Positions 1 through 7,456 of a stretch of DNA of 9,311 nucleotides are shown here, piece after piece. The stretch lies in assembly GCA_026416315.1 (NCBI GenBank), contig JAOAFK010000036.1, forward strand, positions 1 through 9,311, written 5' to 3'. The position numbers and the translations under genes are program-made. The notes beneath the pieces are model-generated. The model ran no database searches and was not told the origin of the DNA. It saw only the letters and a program-made list of their open reading frames with translations. Numbering within the stretch: the stretch's first letter is position 1; the number at the start of each line of letters is the position of its first letter. The stretch comes from Syntrophorhabdaceae bacterium (lineage in GTDB: Bacteria > Desulfobacterota > Syntrophorhabdia > Syntrophorhabdales > Syntrophorhabdaceae).

Positions 1-74
1 GAATTCCCCTCGTTTGAATTATGGAATGGTGCATTAAGGGAATAGAAATGTTGAAAAGAAAGGTCGAATAATAA

Positions 75-986
75 ATGGCAGTAATTGAGACAATAATACC
101 CATATTTCTCATCATAATCTTTGGCTACATCATTCATAGAAAGGGGGTTATAAACGACAGGTTCATTTCAGAGGCGAATAAGTTTGTATTTTTGTTTCCC
201 CTTCCCCTTCTAATTTTTACAGGCATATTAAAATCAGATATTAAATCAGTTTATCTGTCCCACATACTCGCTGTTATCATACCGACTTTTGCTTTGATAT
301 TTTTATCCTTTTTCATAGGATATGCCCAGAAACTAAGGTCAGCTACACTGGGGACTTTTATCCAGACTTCTTTCCACGGAAATGTATCGTACATTGGCCT
401 TGCAGTGCTTTTTTATCTTTTAGGTGAAAAAGGATTGAAACAGGGAAGCATTTTGATCGGCATTATGATTCTTCTTAATAATGGCATGGCCATCGCGATT
501 TTGTCTCTTTTTTCACATCAGGAAAAAAATATAGCAAAATCCATCCTATCCATAATAAAAACACCTGTAATTATAGCTACATTTCTCGGCTTAATTGTCA
601 TATATACTGGAATACCTGTACCTAGTTATATTTTCAAGGCTATGGTTATACTTTCAAACATAGCCCTTCCCATGGCACTTATCATGATAGGGGCATCTAT
701 CGGTATAAAAAACATAAAAAAGAATTTAAGAGATTCTATTACATCTGCAATGTTAAAACTTTTTGCACTACCCGGGTTTGCTGCCCTTTACTTCAAATTG
801 CTGAATATTGACTTTAAAGATATAGTACATGTTTTTATTCTCCTTGCCACACCAACTGCCACAACCTCTTACATCATGGCATATGAGATAGGAGGGGACC
901 CGGAGCTTGCCTCCAATGCAGTGACATTATCAACGGTACTATCACCTCTCGCATTTATCTTCTGGGCGAATATAGCCACAATATGA
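75..986 (+). CDS. AEC-family (auxin efflux carrier-like) permease
   Basis: A 303-residue, very hydrophobic inner-membrane protein of the AEC transporter family, whose bacterial members export or exchange small organic acids or related anions. About ten membrane segments can be picked out (roughly residues 4-21, 36-52, 64-83, 92-115, 125-146, 162-180, 188-209, 224-241, 248-268, 281-302). Family landmarks are FPLPLL at 41-46, HGNVSYIGLAV at 101-111, ALPMALIMIGASI at 197-209, and the C-terminal TPTATTSYIMAYEIGGDPEL block at 259-278. The length is normal for the family. The ATG at 75 is preceded by AAAGGT (59-64), 10 nt away, and by two in-frame stops (69-74), which fixes the start. The gene converges on the nfnAB operon and shares its terminator, so no functional link is implied. 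The substrate cannot be told from sequence; malonate, malate or another carboxylate are possibilities only. Confidence 0.9.
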   Translation: MAVIETIIPIFLIIIFGYIIHRKGVINDRFISEANKFVFLFPLPLLIFTGILKSDIKSVYLSHILAVIIPTFALIFLSFFIGYAQKLRSATLGTFIQTSFHGNVSYIGLAVLFYLLGEKGLKQGSILIGIMILLNNGMAIAILSLFSHQEKNIAKSILSIIKTPVIIATFLGLIVIYTGIPVPSYIFKAMVILSNIALPMALIMIGASIGIKNIKKNLRDSITSAMLKLFALPGFAALYFKLLNIDFKDIVHVFILLATPTATTSYIMAYEIGGDPELASNAVTLSTVLSPLAFIFWANIATI

Positions 987-990
987 AATT

Positions 991-1019
991 AAAAAAGGCG
1001 GGTTAAACCCGCCTTTTTT
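991..1019. terminator. Bidirectional rho-independent terminator
   Basis: A perfect inverted repeat, AAAAAAGGCGGG (991-1002) and CCCGCCTTTTTT (1008-1019), with a TTAAA loop. The G+C core is six base pairs, and each strand ends in a run of six T, so it can stop transcription in both directions. It begins 5 nt after the AEC stop codon and ends 7 nt from the nfnAB stop codon, exactly between the two convergent genes. Confidence 0.95.
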
Positions 1020-1026
1020 ATGTTTT

Positions 1027-3285
1027 TTACCACTTCCCTGTTCTTAGATACTCATCTATGGCAGCTGCTGCCTTTCTTCCTGCACCCATGGCAAGAATAA
1101 CTGTAGCTGCACCTGTCACTATATCTCCACCTGCAAATACGCCTTTTCTGCTTGTTTTTCCTGTTTCAGGGTCTGCTTCAATGTTACCTGTTTTGCGGAG
1201 CTTCAAACCTTCTGTTGTAGAGGTCAGTATGGGGTTAGGCCCTTGACCTATGGCAACGATGATGACATCCACATCTACAATATGATTTGAACCTTTGATC
1301 TCTATAGGTCTTCTTCTGCCTGATGCATCAGGCTCACCGAGCTCCATCTTCACACACTCAATACCTTTTACCCAGCCCTGCTCATCACCTATTACCCTTA
1401 CAGGGGCTGTAAGAAGCATAAACTCAATGCCCTCTTCTTCTGCATGGTGTATCTCTTCAGCCCTTGCAGGCATCTCTGCCCTTGAACGTCTGTATATAAG
1501 ATAAACATGATCTGCACCCAATCTCTTTGAAACCCTTGCTGCATCCATGGCCACATTACCACCACCTATAACAGCCACCTTGCTCCCTACCCTCACAGGT
1601 GTATCATATTCAGGAAACAGATATGCCTTCATGAGGTTTGCCCTTGTCAAAAATTCATTAGCTGAATATACACCATTTAGATTCTCTCCAGGGATGTTCA
1701 TGAAGTATGGAAGACCTGCGCCAGTTCCTATAAATATGGCATCATAACCCTGTTCAAAGAGCTCGTCCACTGTAGTTGTCTGACCTATTATGGTATCCAC
1801 CTTTATTTTTACACCTAATTTTTCTACATAATCCACCTCTCTCTGGACAATGGCCTTTGGTAGCCTGAACTCTGGGATACCATGCACAAGGACACCACCT
1901 GCCTTGTGTAAGGCCTCAAATATGGTCACATCATGACCTTTCTTTGCAAGCTCACCGGCTACAGTAAGTCCTGCAGGACCAGCACCCACCACAGCAACCT
2001 TTTTACCTGTTTTTTCTGGAATAGGCGGTATCCTCACATCACCCATGGCAAGTTCATAATCTGCAGCAAATCTTTCAAGTCTTCCAATGGCTATGGGTTC
2101 ACCCTTTTTACCGAGGACGCATTTTGCCTCGCACTGTACCTCTTGAGGACATACCCTACCGCATACAGCAGGCAGGCTGTTAGTCTCCTTTATGGTATGG
2201 ATCGCACCCATAAAGTCGCCTTCTTTTATCAATTTTATAAATTTGGGAATCTGGACATTTACTGGGCACCCTTCTACACATGGTGAGTTCTTACAATTAA
2301 GACAGCGGGATGCCTCACGCATTGCACTTTCCTTAGAATATCCAAGGGCAACCTCGTTGAAGTTCTGGATCCTAACCATGGGATTCTGCTCAGGCATGGG
2401 CTCTCTTCTCTTTGACTTTTTAATTGCCTTTTCTTTCTCTTCGAGCTTGCATTTGTGGTCCCACATGGCCCTTCTTTCTTCCCTACTGTACATCTTGCTC
2501 CGCATAAGTAGTTCGTTGAATTCAACCTTGTGGCCATCAAATTCAGGTCCATCCACGCATACAAACTTTGTTTCACCTCCCACTGTGGCACGACAACAAC
2601 CACACATACCTGTTCCATCCACCATGATGGTATTCAAACTCACCACAGTCTTTATATTATATGGCCTTGTAACATCGGCTACAGCCTTCATCATAATGAC
2701 TGGTCCAATACCTATAACAAGGTCTATCTTCTTTTTATCTTCTATGAGTTTTTTCAATACATCAGTTACAAAACCGTGATGACCATATGAGCCATCGTCT
2801 GTTGTAACATATAACTCATGGCTTACGGCCCTCATCTCATTTTCAAGAATCAACATCTCTTTTGTCCTTGCACCTATGATGTTTATCATCTCATTGCCTT
2901 TTTCAAAAAGGGCCTTTGCAATGGGATAAACAGGGGCAACACCGACCCCGCCACCCACACACACAACAGTTCCAAATTTTTCAATGTGACTTGGTTTCCC
3001 CAAAGGTCCTACTACATCAAGGATTGTCTGGCCTTTCTGGAACTTTTCGAGTTTCTGTGTTGATGTTCCCACAACCTGAAATATAATGGTAATGGTTCCT
3101 GCCTCCCTGTCAAAATCAGCAATCGTTAAGGGTATCCTCTCTGCATAGTCGTCGGCCCTCACCACAACAAACTGTCCTGGTCTTGCCTTCTTTGCAATGT
3201 CAGGCACATAGAGCTTAAAAAGTGTGATTGATGGTGCTAATTGCTGTTTTTCCACGATCTCGTTTTGTTTAAATTCTTTAGCCAT
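1027..3285 (-). CDS. nfnAB: Fused NfnA-NfnB: NADH-dependent reduced ferredoxin:NADP+ oxidoreductase (GltD/SudAB-like)
   Basis: A 752-residue soluble iron-sulfur flavoprotein that joins the two Nfn subunits in one chain. Residues 1 to about 285 are NfnA/PyrK-like. They hold a flavin-reductase barrel with RIPLT (50-54), an NAD site VGGGVGVAP (110-118), and a [2Fe-2S] region with D223, C228, C230, C231 and C243; D223 plus C228/C231/C243 matches the Asp(Cys)3 ligation known for P. furiosus SudB. Residues from about 294 are NfnB/GltD-like. They have Cys 328/331/336/340 and 375/379/385/389 for two [4Fe-4S] clusters, the FAD motif GAGPAG (434-439), the NADPH motif GGGNVAMDAAR (574-584) with YRRSR (598-602), and the closing FAD motif AGGDIVTGA (718-726). 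Known Nfn enzymes couple reduced ferredoxin plus NADH to reduction of two NADP+ by flavin-based bifurcation. The start has a strong AAGGAG (3291-3296) 5 nt upstream. It is the last gene of the kinase operon, 23 nt after its neighbour. Glutamate synthase small subunit or sulfide dehydrogenase are alternative labels, but no large GltB subunit is present. Confidence 0.92.
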   Translation of the reverse strand: MAKEFKQNEIVEKQQLAPSITLFKLYVPDIAKKARPGQFVVVRADDYAERIPLTIADFDREAGTITIIFQVVGTSTQKLEKFQKGQTILDVVGPLGKPSHIEKFGTVVCVGGGVGVAPVYPIAKALFEKGNEMINIIGARTKEMLILENEMRAVSHELYVTTDDGSYGHHGFVTDVLKKLIEDKKKIDLVIGIGPVIMMKAVADVTRPYNIKTVVSLNTIMVDGTGMCGCCRATVGGETKFVCVDGPEFDGHKVEFNELLMRSKMYSREERRAMWDHKCKLEEKEKAIKKSKRREPMPEQNPMVRIQNFNEVALGYSKESAMREASRCLNCKNSPCVEGCPVNVQIPKFIKLIKEGDFMGAIHTIKETNSLPAVCGRVCPQEVQCEAKCVLGKKGEPIAIGRLERFAADYELAMGDVRIPPIPEKTGKKVAVVGAGPAGLTVAGELAKKGHDVTIFEALHKAGGVLVHGIPEFRLPKAIVQREVDYVEKLGVKIKVDTIIGQTTTVDELFEQGYDAIFIGTGAGLPYFMNIPGENLNGVYSANEFLTRANLMKAYLFPEYDTPVRVGSKVAVIGGGNVAMDAARVSKRLGADHVYLIYRRSRAEMPARAEEIHHAEEEGIEFMLLTAPVRVIGDEQGWVKGIECVKMELGEPDASGRRRPIEIKGSNHIVDVDVIIVAIGQGPNPILTSTTEGLKLRKTGNIEADPETGKTSRKGVFAGGDIVTGAATVILAMGAGRKAAAAIDEYLRTGKW

Positions 3286-3308
3286 AGCATCTCCTTTTCA
3301 ATTAGTCT

Positions 3309-4799
3309 TTATTTTTTCTGTTTAATCGGCAGTTTGACCGTAAAGGTAGTTCCTTTGTAGGGTGTGCTTTCAACTTCTATACGGCCAAAATGCGATTCAA
3401 CAATCTTTTTAACAATGGATAAACCAAGACCCGTCCCTGTTGTATATCTTGTTTCAGGGCAGGAGACCCTATAGAATTCATCGAAAATATGAGGCAGACA
3501 TTCGGCATCTATCCCAATGCCTGTATCAGCCACAATAATATTTAAAAAATGTTTGTTCGGTCTTGCCCTTACCATCACCTTACCATTTTTCACATTGTAT
3601 TTAATGGCATTTGAGATAAGGTTCGTTAATAACTGTTCCATTTCTCTCTTGTCTGCCTCTATCAATGGTAAAGAGTCAGGGACATCTATCTCAAATTTTA
3701 GATCCTTCGAACCACTCTGACCTTTTAAAAGTTCAACAGTGTTTATAATGATACCCGAGATGTCAAGGAGTTCTTTTTTTCTTACAGGGCTCTTTGCCTC
3801 AAGCCTACTATATTCTAAAAGGTCATTTATCAGGTCAAGAAGAGATCTTGCTCTCTGTCTTGCCCTCTCCATCATCTGTTTATACATCTTGGGGTCACTG
3901 CCTGCTGCACCCGTTAAAAATGCTGTTAAATAACCTTCAATAGCAGATACAGGTGCCCTCAGTTCATGGGTTACCATGGCCACAAACTGTGATTTTAATT
4001 TATCCAGCTCTTTAAGTCTCGTGATATCCCTTAATGTTGCCACAAGTCCCAATTCCTGATTAGTCTCATCATCCCTAATTACCGAGACATTCACCATAAT
4101 CGTCTTTGCCTCAGGTGAGGGCAACTCTATTTCCTCTGTTATACTTGTATAATTTGAGGAATCAGGTGCATATGCCTTCTTTATGACATTTAAGAGCCCT
4201 TCATCTGTGATAATTTCCTCTATGTTTTTTCCCACCTCAATTTGTCCGTTGAGATTTAGCATCCTGATAAGCGCTGGATTCCACAGAACAAGCTGATTCT
4301 CCCTATTCACCACAAGCACACCATCCGCCATGGAATTAATAATTGCGTGCATCTTGGACTTCTCACTGGCCAGCTCAAGAAGCTTTTGGTCTCTTTCCTC
4401 CTTTAACCTTTTTGTCTCAAGACGCAGGCGTCTTGTTTCAAGTCCACGGTTTACAACAGCAATCAAGCTATCGGGTGTGAAAGGCTTGGGTATATAATCA
4501 TATGCACCATGCTTTATGGCATCCACAGCAGTTTCTATGGTAGCAAAACCTGTTATCACAACCATAATCATTTCAGGGTCTATCTCCCTGACATGGCTCA
4601 TCATCTCAAGCCCACCCATCCCAGGCATCATAAGGTCTATGATCAAAAGGTCATAAGAATTAGCCTTTACAAGCTCAAGGCCTGTGCTTCCATTTTCTGC
4701 CACATCAACCACATAGCCTTCGGCCGCAAGTATTCTCCTACAGCCTTCCCTTATGCCTTTTTCATCATCCACAACAAGAATTCGGGCCTGTCCATCCAT
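3309..4799 (-). CDS. REC-PAS-histidine kinase (cytoplasmic, receiver at N-terminus)
   Basis: A 496-residue signalling protein with no membrane segment. Residues 5-118 form an NtrC-class receiver with acidic residues D11/D12, phospho-acceptor D55, T83 and K105 (IPKPF). A charged helical linker (about 118-148) leads to a PAS domain (about 148-265). Next is a HisKA dimerisation domain with phospho-acceptor H278 in VTHELRAP, then a HATPase domain with N397 (N box), DTGIGI (425-430) and GTGLGLS (455-461). The receiver precedes the kinase, so the protein probably takes phosphate or a control signal from another kinase, most simply the hydrogenase-like kinase two genes upstream, and passes its own phosphate to the lone receiver beside it. 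This routing is inferred. The ATG at 4799 has an AAAGGT-type ribosome site a few bases upstream; the gap to the upstream receiver gene is 39 nt and to nfnAB 23 nt. The PAS ligand is not identifiable, and there is no conserved Cys/His set suggesting haem or iron-sulfur binding. Confidence 0.92.
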   Translation of the reverse strand: MDGQARILVVDDEKGIREGCRRILAAEGYVVDVAENGSTGLELVKANSYDLLIIDLMMPGMGGLEMMSHVREIDPEMIMVVITGFATIETAVDAIKHGAYDYIPKPFTPDSLIAVVNRGLETRRLRLETKRLKEERDQKLLELASEKSKMHAIINSMADGVLVVNRENQLVLWNPALIRMLNLNGQIEVGKNIEEIITDEGLLNVIKKAYAPDSSNYTSITEEIELPSPEAKTIMVNVSVIRDDETNQELGLVATLRDITRLKELDKLKSQFVAMVTHELRAPVSAIEGYLTAFLTGAAGSDPKMYKQMMERARQRARSLLDLINDLLEYSRLEAKSPVRKKELLDISGIIINTVELLKGQSGSKDLKFEIDVPDSLPLIEADKREMEQLLTNLISNAIKYNVKNGKVMVRARPNKHFLNIIVADTGIGIDAECLPHIFDEFYRVSCPETRYTTGTGLGLSIVKKIVESHFGRIEVESTPYKGTTFTVKLPIKQKK

Positions 4800-4838
4800 T
4801 ATTATACCTTTTTAGTCCTCTCTCTTTTAAAAATACTA

Positions 4839-5243
4839 TCAACCTTTTTTATTTCTTTCGAGTAGGGCATTTATCCTTTTGATAAGTTCTTCAGGGCTTA
4901 AGGGTTTACTCGCATAATCATCTGTTTTCATCCAGTATCCATCAAGTTCCTGAGAAAAATCTACACCTGTTACACTCCCCACAGCTGTGAGCATCAATAT
5001 GGGAATATTTTTGTAAATAGGGTCTGCCTTCAATGCCCTTGCCACAGCAAAACCTGTATCGTGCTTCTCCATCATCAGGTCAAGGACAATTAAATCTGGC
5101 TGTTCAAACCTCACCTTATCCATGACCTCCCGACCCGCATAGGCAACTGCGACCTCAAAACCGTTGTTCTCAAGAACGGCCTTGTTGAGGTCAATAAAAT
5201 CAACATCGTTGTCCACAAGCAAAATTTTTGTTTTTTTACTCAT
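4839..5243 (-). CDS. Single-domain response regulator with lengthened beta4-beta5 segment
   Basis: A 134-residue receiver domain with nothing attached. Residues DND at 11-13 form the acidic pocket, D55 (VLDLMM) is the phospho-acceptor, T86 is the switch residue and K113 (SKP) the conserved lysine. T86 and K113 are 27 residues apart, against 22 in CheY and in the receiver of the neighbouring REC-PAS kinase, so about five extra residues sit between them. The added segment is polar and contains GVDFSQELDGYWMKTDDY (93-110). With no output domain it must act as a phosphorelay intermediate or by protein contact. It lies between two histidine kinases, 48 nt after the first and 39 nt before the second. 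The start ATG is preceded on its strand by GGGAGAGGATACT, a good ribosome site. Confidence 0.93.
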   Translation of the reverse strand: MSKKTKILLVDNDVDFIDLNKAVLENNGFEVAVAYAGREVMDKVRFEQPDLIVLDLMMEKHDTGFAVARALKADPIYKNIPILMLTAVGSVTGVDFSQELDGYWMKTDDYASKPLSPEELIKRINALLERNKKG

Positions 5244-5270
5244 AGTATCCTCTCCCTGTATATATTTTTT

Positions 5271-5289
5271 ATGACCTTCTGTAGGTCAT
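5271..5289. repeat. 19-bp inverted repeat in the kinase-regulator gap
   Basis: ATGACCT (5271-5277) and AGGTCAT (5283-5289) form perfect 7-nt arms around a 5-nt spacer, starting 2 nt beyond the stop codon of the hydrogenase-like kinase and about 28 nt before the response-regulator start. On the transcribed (minus) strand the hairpin is followed by A rather than T, so it is not a terminator of this operon. It could be an mRNA hairpin that stabilises or divides the transcript, or a dyad operator for an internal promoter. Its role is unknown. Confidence 0.45.
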
Positions 5290-5291
5290 TT

Positions 5292-7355
5292 TTATTTTAT
5301 AACACCTTCATCCTCAGATGCATCCATAGGTAATGATATAATAAATGCAGTTCCCTTTCCCATTCCGGTCTCCACATCTATCTTGCCTTTGTGCCTTTCA
5401 ATAATACCATAGGATATGGCAAGCCCCAATCCAGTCCCTTTTTCCTTTGTGGTGAAAAAAGGTGAAAATAGATTTGCCATGATCTCTGGCGGAATACCCG
5501 GCCCCGTATCCTGTATCCTTATTTTAATATATTTTTTATCCTTTGTGGTAGTAATTATTAATCTTCCGTTTCCTTCCATTGCCTGAGCGGCATTGAGAAT
5601 AATGTTCAGGAATACTTGCTTGAGTTTTGTCTCATCTGCCACAATTGTTGGGAGTTCTTCATCAATCCTCTTTTCTATCTTTATATTATGAAAAAGGGAT
5701 TGATTGACCACAAGGCCAAGTACATCTTCAATTAAGTCGTTTATATTTACTGGACCAGGTTTGAGCTTTGTCTCCCTTGCAAAACTCAGGAGTCCCTGAA
5801 CAATTTCTTTTGCACGATTCGCCTCGCTTATAATTAATTCCACATCCTCTCTACGGGGATCATCTTTATCGAGATTTTTATAAAGTAAATGGGCATAAAT
5901 CATTATAGTGCCAAGGGGGTTATTTATTTCATGGGCCACACCAGCAGCAAGCTGTCCAATGGATGCAAGCTTCTCAGTCCTTATTAATTGTGCCTGTGCC
6001 TGTTCTAATGCCTGATGGGACATCTGCAATTCTCTATGGGATTTTTCAAGCTCTCTGTATATCTTTTTGCTCTGTTCTAAAAGATAGGGGAGACAGTATT
6101 CCTCATCGGCAATACCTTGAGCAACAGCTATGGCCTTTTCCCTGCATGAGGCATATCCACATGCCCGGCAATCGAGGTTTTTGTTAGGAGGGAGCTTATC
6201 AATCTTTTTTAATATAGCCCTAATCTGCTCTTCTGTCGGTGTAGGCAATCTCTGTTCCATATTTAAAAAGCTTCTGCTTAAATCAACGAATTCAAATCTA
6301 TCAAGTTCTGTTATTACGCTTAAAACATCCTGTTTTTCCATTTCCTGCTTTGCGTATCTCACAACCTTTTGTCTTCTTGCAATAACAGATAGATCCCTGC
6401 TTATAAAAGGTCCATCCACACAGCCATGACAGAATAAAAAATCAAAAAACCTTGCTTTTATAAATCCTACTGCAAGCTGGTTTAAAGACCCTATTGTCCT
6501 TCTGTGGCCATATGTTACGGTGATATCATCCATGAGTATGTCAAACTGTGAGCCTGTGCTTCTGTATAGGCCGCCTATGACGGATATTACCCTGCCTAAA
6601 AAAGGTTTTGGCCCATCGAAAGGTGTTTCCTCGTGATCCTCTTTTCTTTCTAACTGGTCTTCTAATAATCTTTTTAAGTCTTTGAATGTAATCACCTGGT
6701 CAATTGCACCTGCCACCTCAGGACTTGACATCTCTTTTAACTGGGCAAGACAAGGCGTAATATATATGACCTTCCAGTCATTACCCTTTATTGCCCTTGC
6801 AATCCTTCCTATGGCAATCATGGGAGAAACAATAGGAACAAGGTTTTCAATCAATTGGGGTAGATATTTCTGGATATAGAAAACAATTACAGGACAAAAA
6901 GAAGATATTAAGGGTTTATCTGTTTTTTCATTTAAAAGTTTTCTATAGGCCTGACTTATAAGTTCTGCACCGAATGCACCTTCCCATACTTCTGTAAAAC
7001 CAATTTTCTTTAAAGCTGTTACAAACTGTCCAGGCGTCCAGAAATCAAGGATTGCAGGAAATGCAGGGTCTACACAGGCAATGGTCTTTTCTTTATTCTC
7101 TAAAAAGTCAATAACCTGCTGTAAACCACTTCTATAACTGAGCGCCTGCTGTGGACATTCAGTTATGCAACTACCACACATGATACAACGCTCACTGATT
7201 ATTGTGACCTGATCCCTGTAAAATTTTATTGCCTTGGCAGGGCATATCTGGATACAATAAGAACACTTACGACATTTTCTATTATTGACGGTGATTTCAA
7301 AAGATTTTTCTGTATTAACTAAAGGGATATGTTTCTGGGCTAATCTTTGGGTCAT
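5292..7355 (-). CDS. Sensory [FeFe]-hydrogenase-like histidine kinase
   Basis: A 687-residue cytoplasmic kinase with an iron-sulfur sensor half. A 2[4Fe-4S] ferredoxin domain has Cys 28/31/34/38 and 57/60/63/67. Residues about 78-360 match the [FeFe]-hydrogenase large-subunit catalytic fold: SSFCP (151-155) stands for L1 TSCCP, TPCLAQLKE (200-208) for L2, and CHGCVDGP (309-316) for L3. An Fe-S domain follows with Cys 396/399/404/421 (CRACGYASC), then a coiled coil (about 424-465). The HisKA domain has H475 in AHEINNP, and the HATPase domain has N588, DTGPGI (616-621) and GTGLGL (640-645). The order resembles the sensory hydrogenases (group C/HydS type), but there is no PAS domain. Four candidate H-cluster cysteines remain (154, 202, 309, 312), yet the proton-relay Cys of L1 is Phe153, the L2 Lys is Gln205, and L3 is CxxC instead of CxxxC. 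H2 turnover is therefore doubtful; H2 or redox sensing is inferred. It is the first gene of the operon. The start is the only upstream Met, with a weak ribosome site. Confidence 0.9.
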   Translation of the reverse strand: MTQRLAQKHIPLVNTEKSFEITVNNRKCRKCSYCIQICPAKAIKFYRDQVTIISERCIMCGSCITECPQQALSYRSGLQQVIDFLENKEKTIACVDPAFPAILDFWTPGQFVTALKKIGFTEVWEGAFGAELISQAYRKLLNEKTDKPLISSFCPVIVFYIQKYLPQLIENLVPIVSPMIAIGRIARAIKGNDWKVIYITPCLAQLKEMSSPEVAGAIDQVITFKDLKRLLEDQLERKEDHEETPFDGPKPFLGRVISVIGGLYRSTGSQFDILMDDITVTYGHRRTIGSLNQLAVGFIKARFFDFLFCHGCVDGPFISRDLSVIARRQKVVRYAKQEMEKQDVLSVITELDRFEFVDLSRSFLNMEQRLPTPTEEQIRAILKKIDKLPPNKNLDCRACGYASCREKAIAVAQGIADEEYCLPYLLEQSKKIYRELEKSHRELQMSHQALEQAQAQLIRTEKLASIGQLAAGVAHEINNPLGTIMIYAHLLYKNLDKDDPRREDVELIISEANRAKEIVQGLLSFARETKLKPGPVNINDLIEDVLGLVVNQSLFHNIKIEKRIDEELPTIVADETKLKQVFLNIILNAAQAMEGNGRLIITTTKDKKYIKIRIQDTGPGIPPEIMANLFSPFFTTKEKGTGLGLAISYGIIERHKGKIDVETGMGKGTAFIISLPMDASEDEGVIK

Positions 7356-7425
7356 GTAATTTTTGCCTGAGAAATTTCTTTATAACTTTTTAATTTTTAA
7401 GATTAAAATAAAATTCAAATCTGTG

Positions 7426-7456
7426 ATAATATGCAAGAGCCTCATGGAATTGTCAA
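7426..7456 (-). promoter_or_regulatory. Candidate sigma-70-type promoter for the sensor-kinase/nfnAB operon
   Basis: Read on the minus strand, a perfect -35 hexamer TTGACA (complement of 7451-7456) is followed after 19 nt by TATTAT (complement of 7426-7431), or after 17 nt by the poorer CATATT. It lies in the 135-nt gap upstream of the kinase gene, leaving a 5' leader of roughly 60 nt that is very A/T-rich. The 19-nt spacing is longer than ideal. No sigma-54 GG-N10-GC pair was found here. Confidence 0.4.

Noticed and set aside
1..6. The window begins exactly with an EcoRI site, GAATTC, suggesting a cloned fragment end.
   Set aside because: GAATTC also occurs at 2518, 3474 and 4778, so at most a partial digest is implied, and it has no biological meaning.
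1..45. Open frame from base 1 ending at a TAG (43-45), possibly the tail of an upstream gene.
   Set aside because: Only 14 codons are visible with no recognisable motif; the other frames are just as uninformative.
2274..2618. Minus-strand 114-codon frame overlapping nfnAB in another frame, considered as a sign of a frameshift.
   Set aside because: The nfnAB frame is continuous and carries all expected motifs through this region, so no frameshift is needed.
2192..2779. Plus-strand open frame of 195 codons opposite nfnAB, plus several shorter ones between 1058 and 3063.
   Set aside because: They are antisense to a gene with intact cofactor motifs along its length, have no ribosome sites or family features, and are rich in His/Ser/Thr as expected of shadow frames.
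5292..7355. Annotation as a catalytic [FeFe] hydrogenase.
   Set aside because: The H-cluster motifs are altered and the C-terminal 220 residues are a complete histidine kinase core, so a sensor role is better supported.
7428..7450. Possible sigma-54 promoter (GAGGCTCTTGCA on the minus strand).
   Set aside because: The GG and GC elements are only 5 nt apart, whereas sigma-54 promoters need 10 nt between them.
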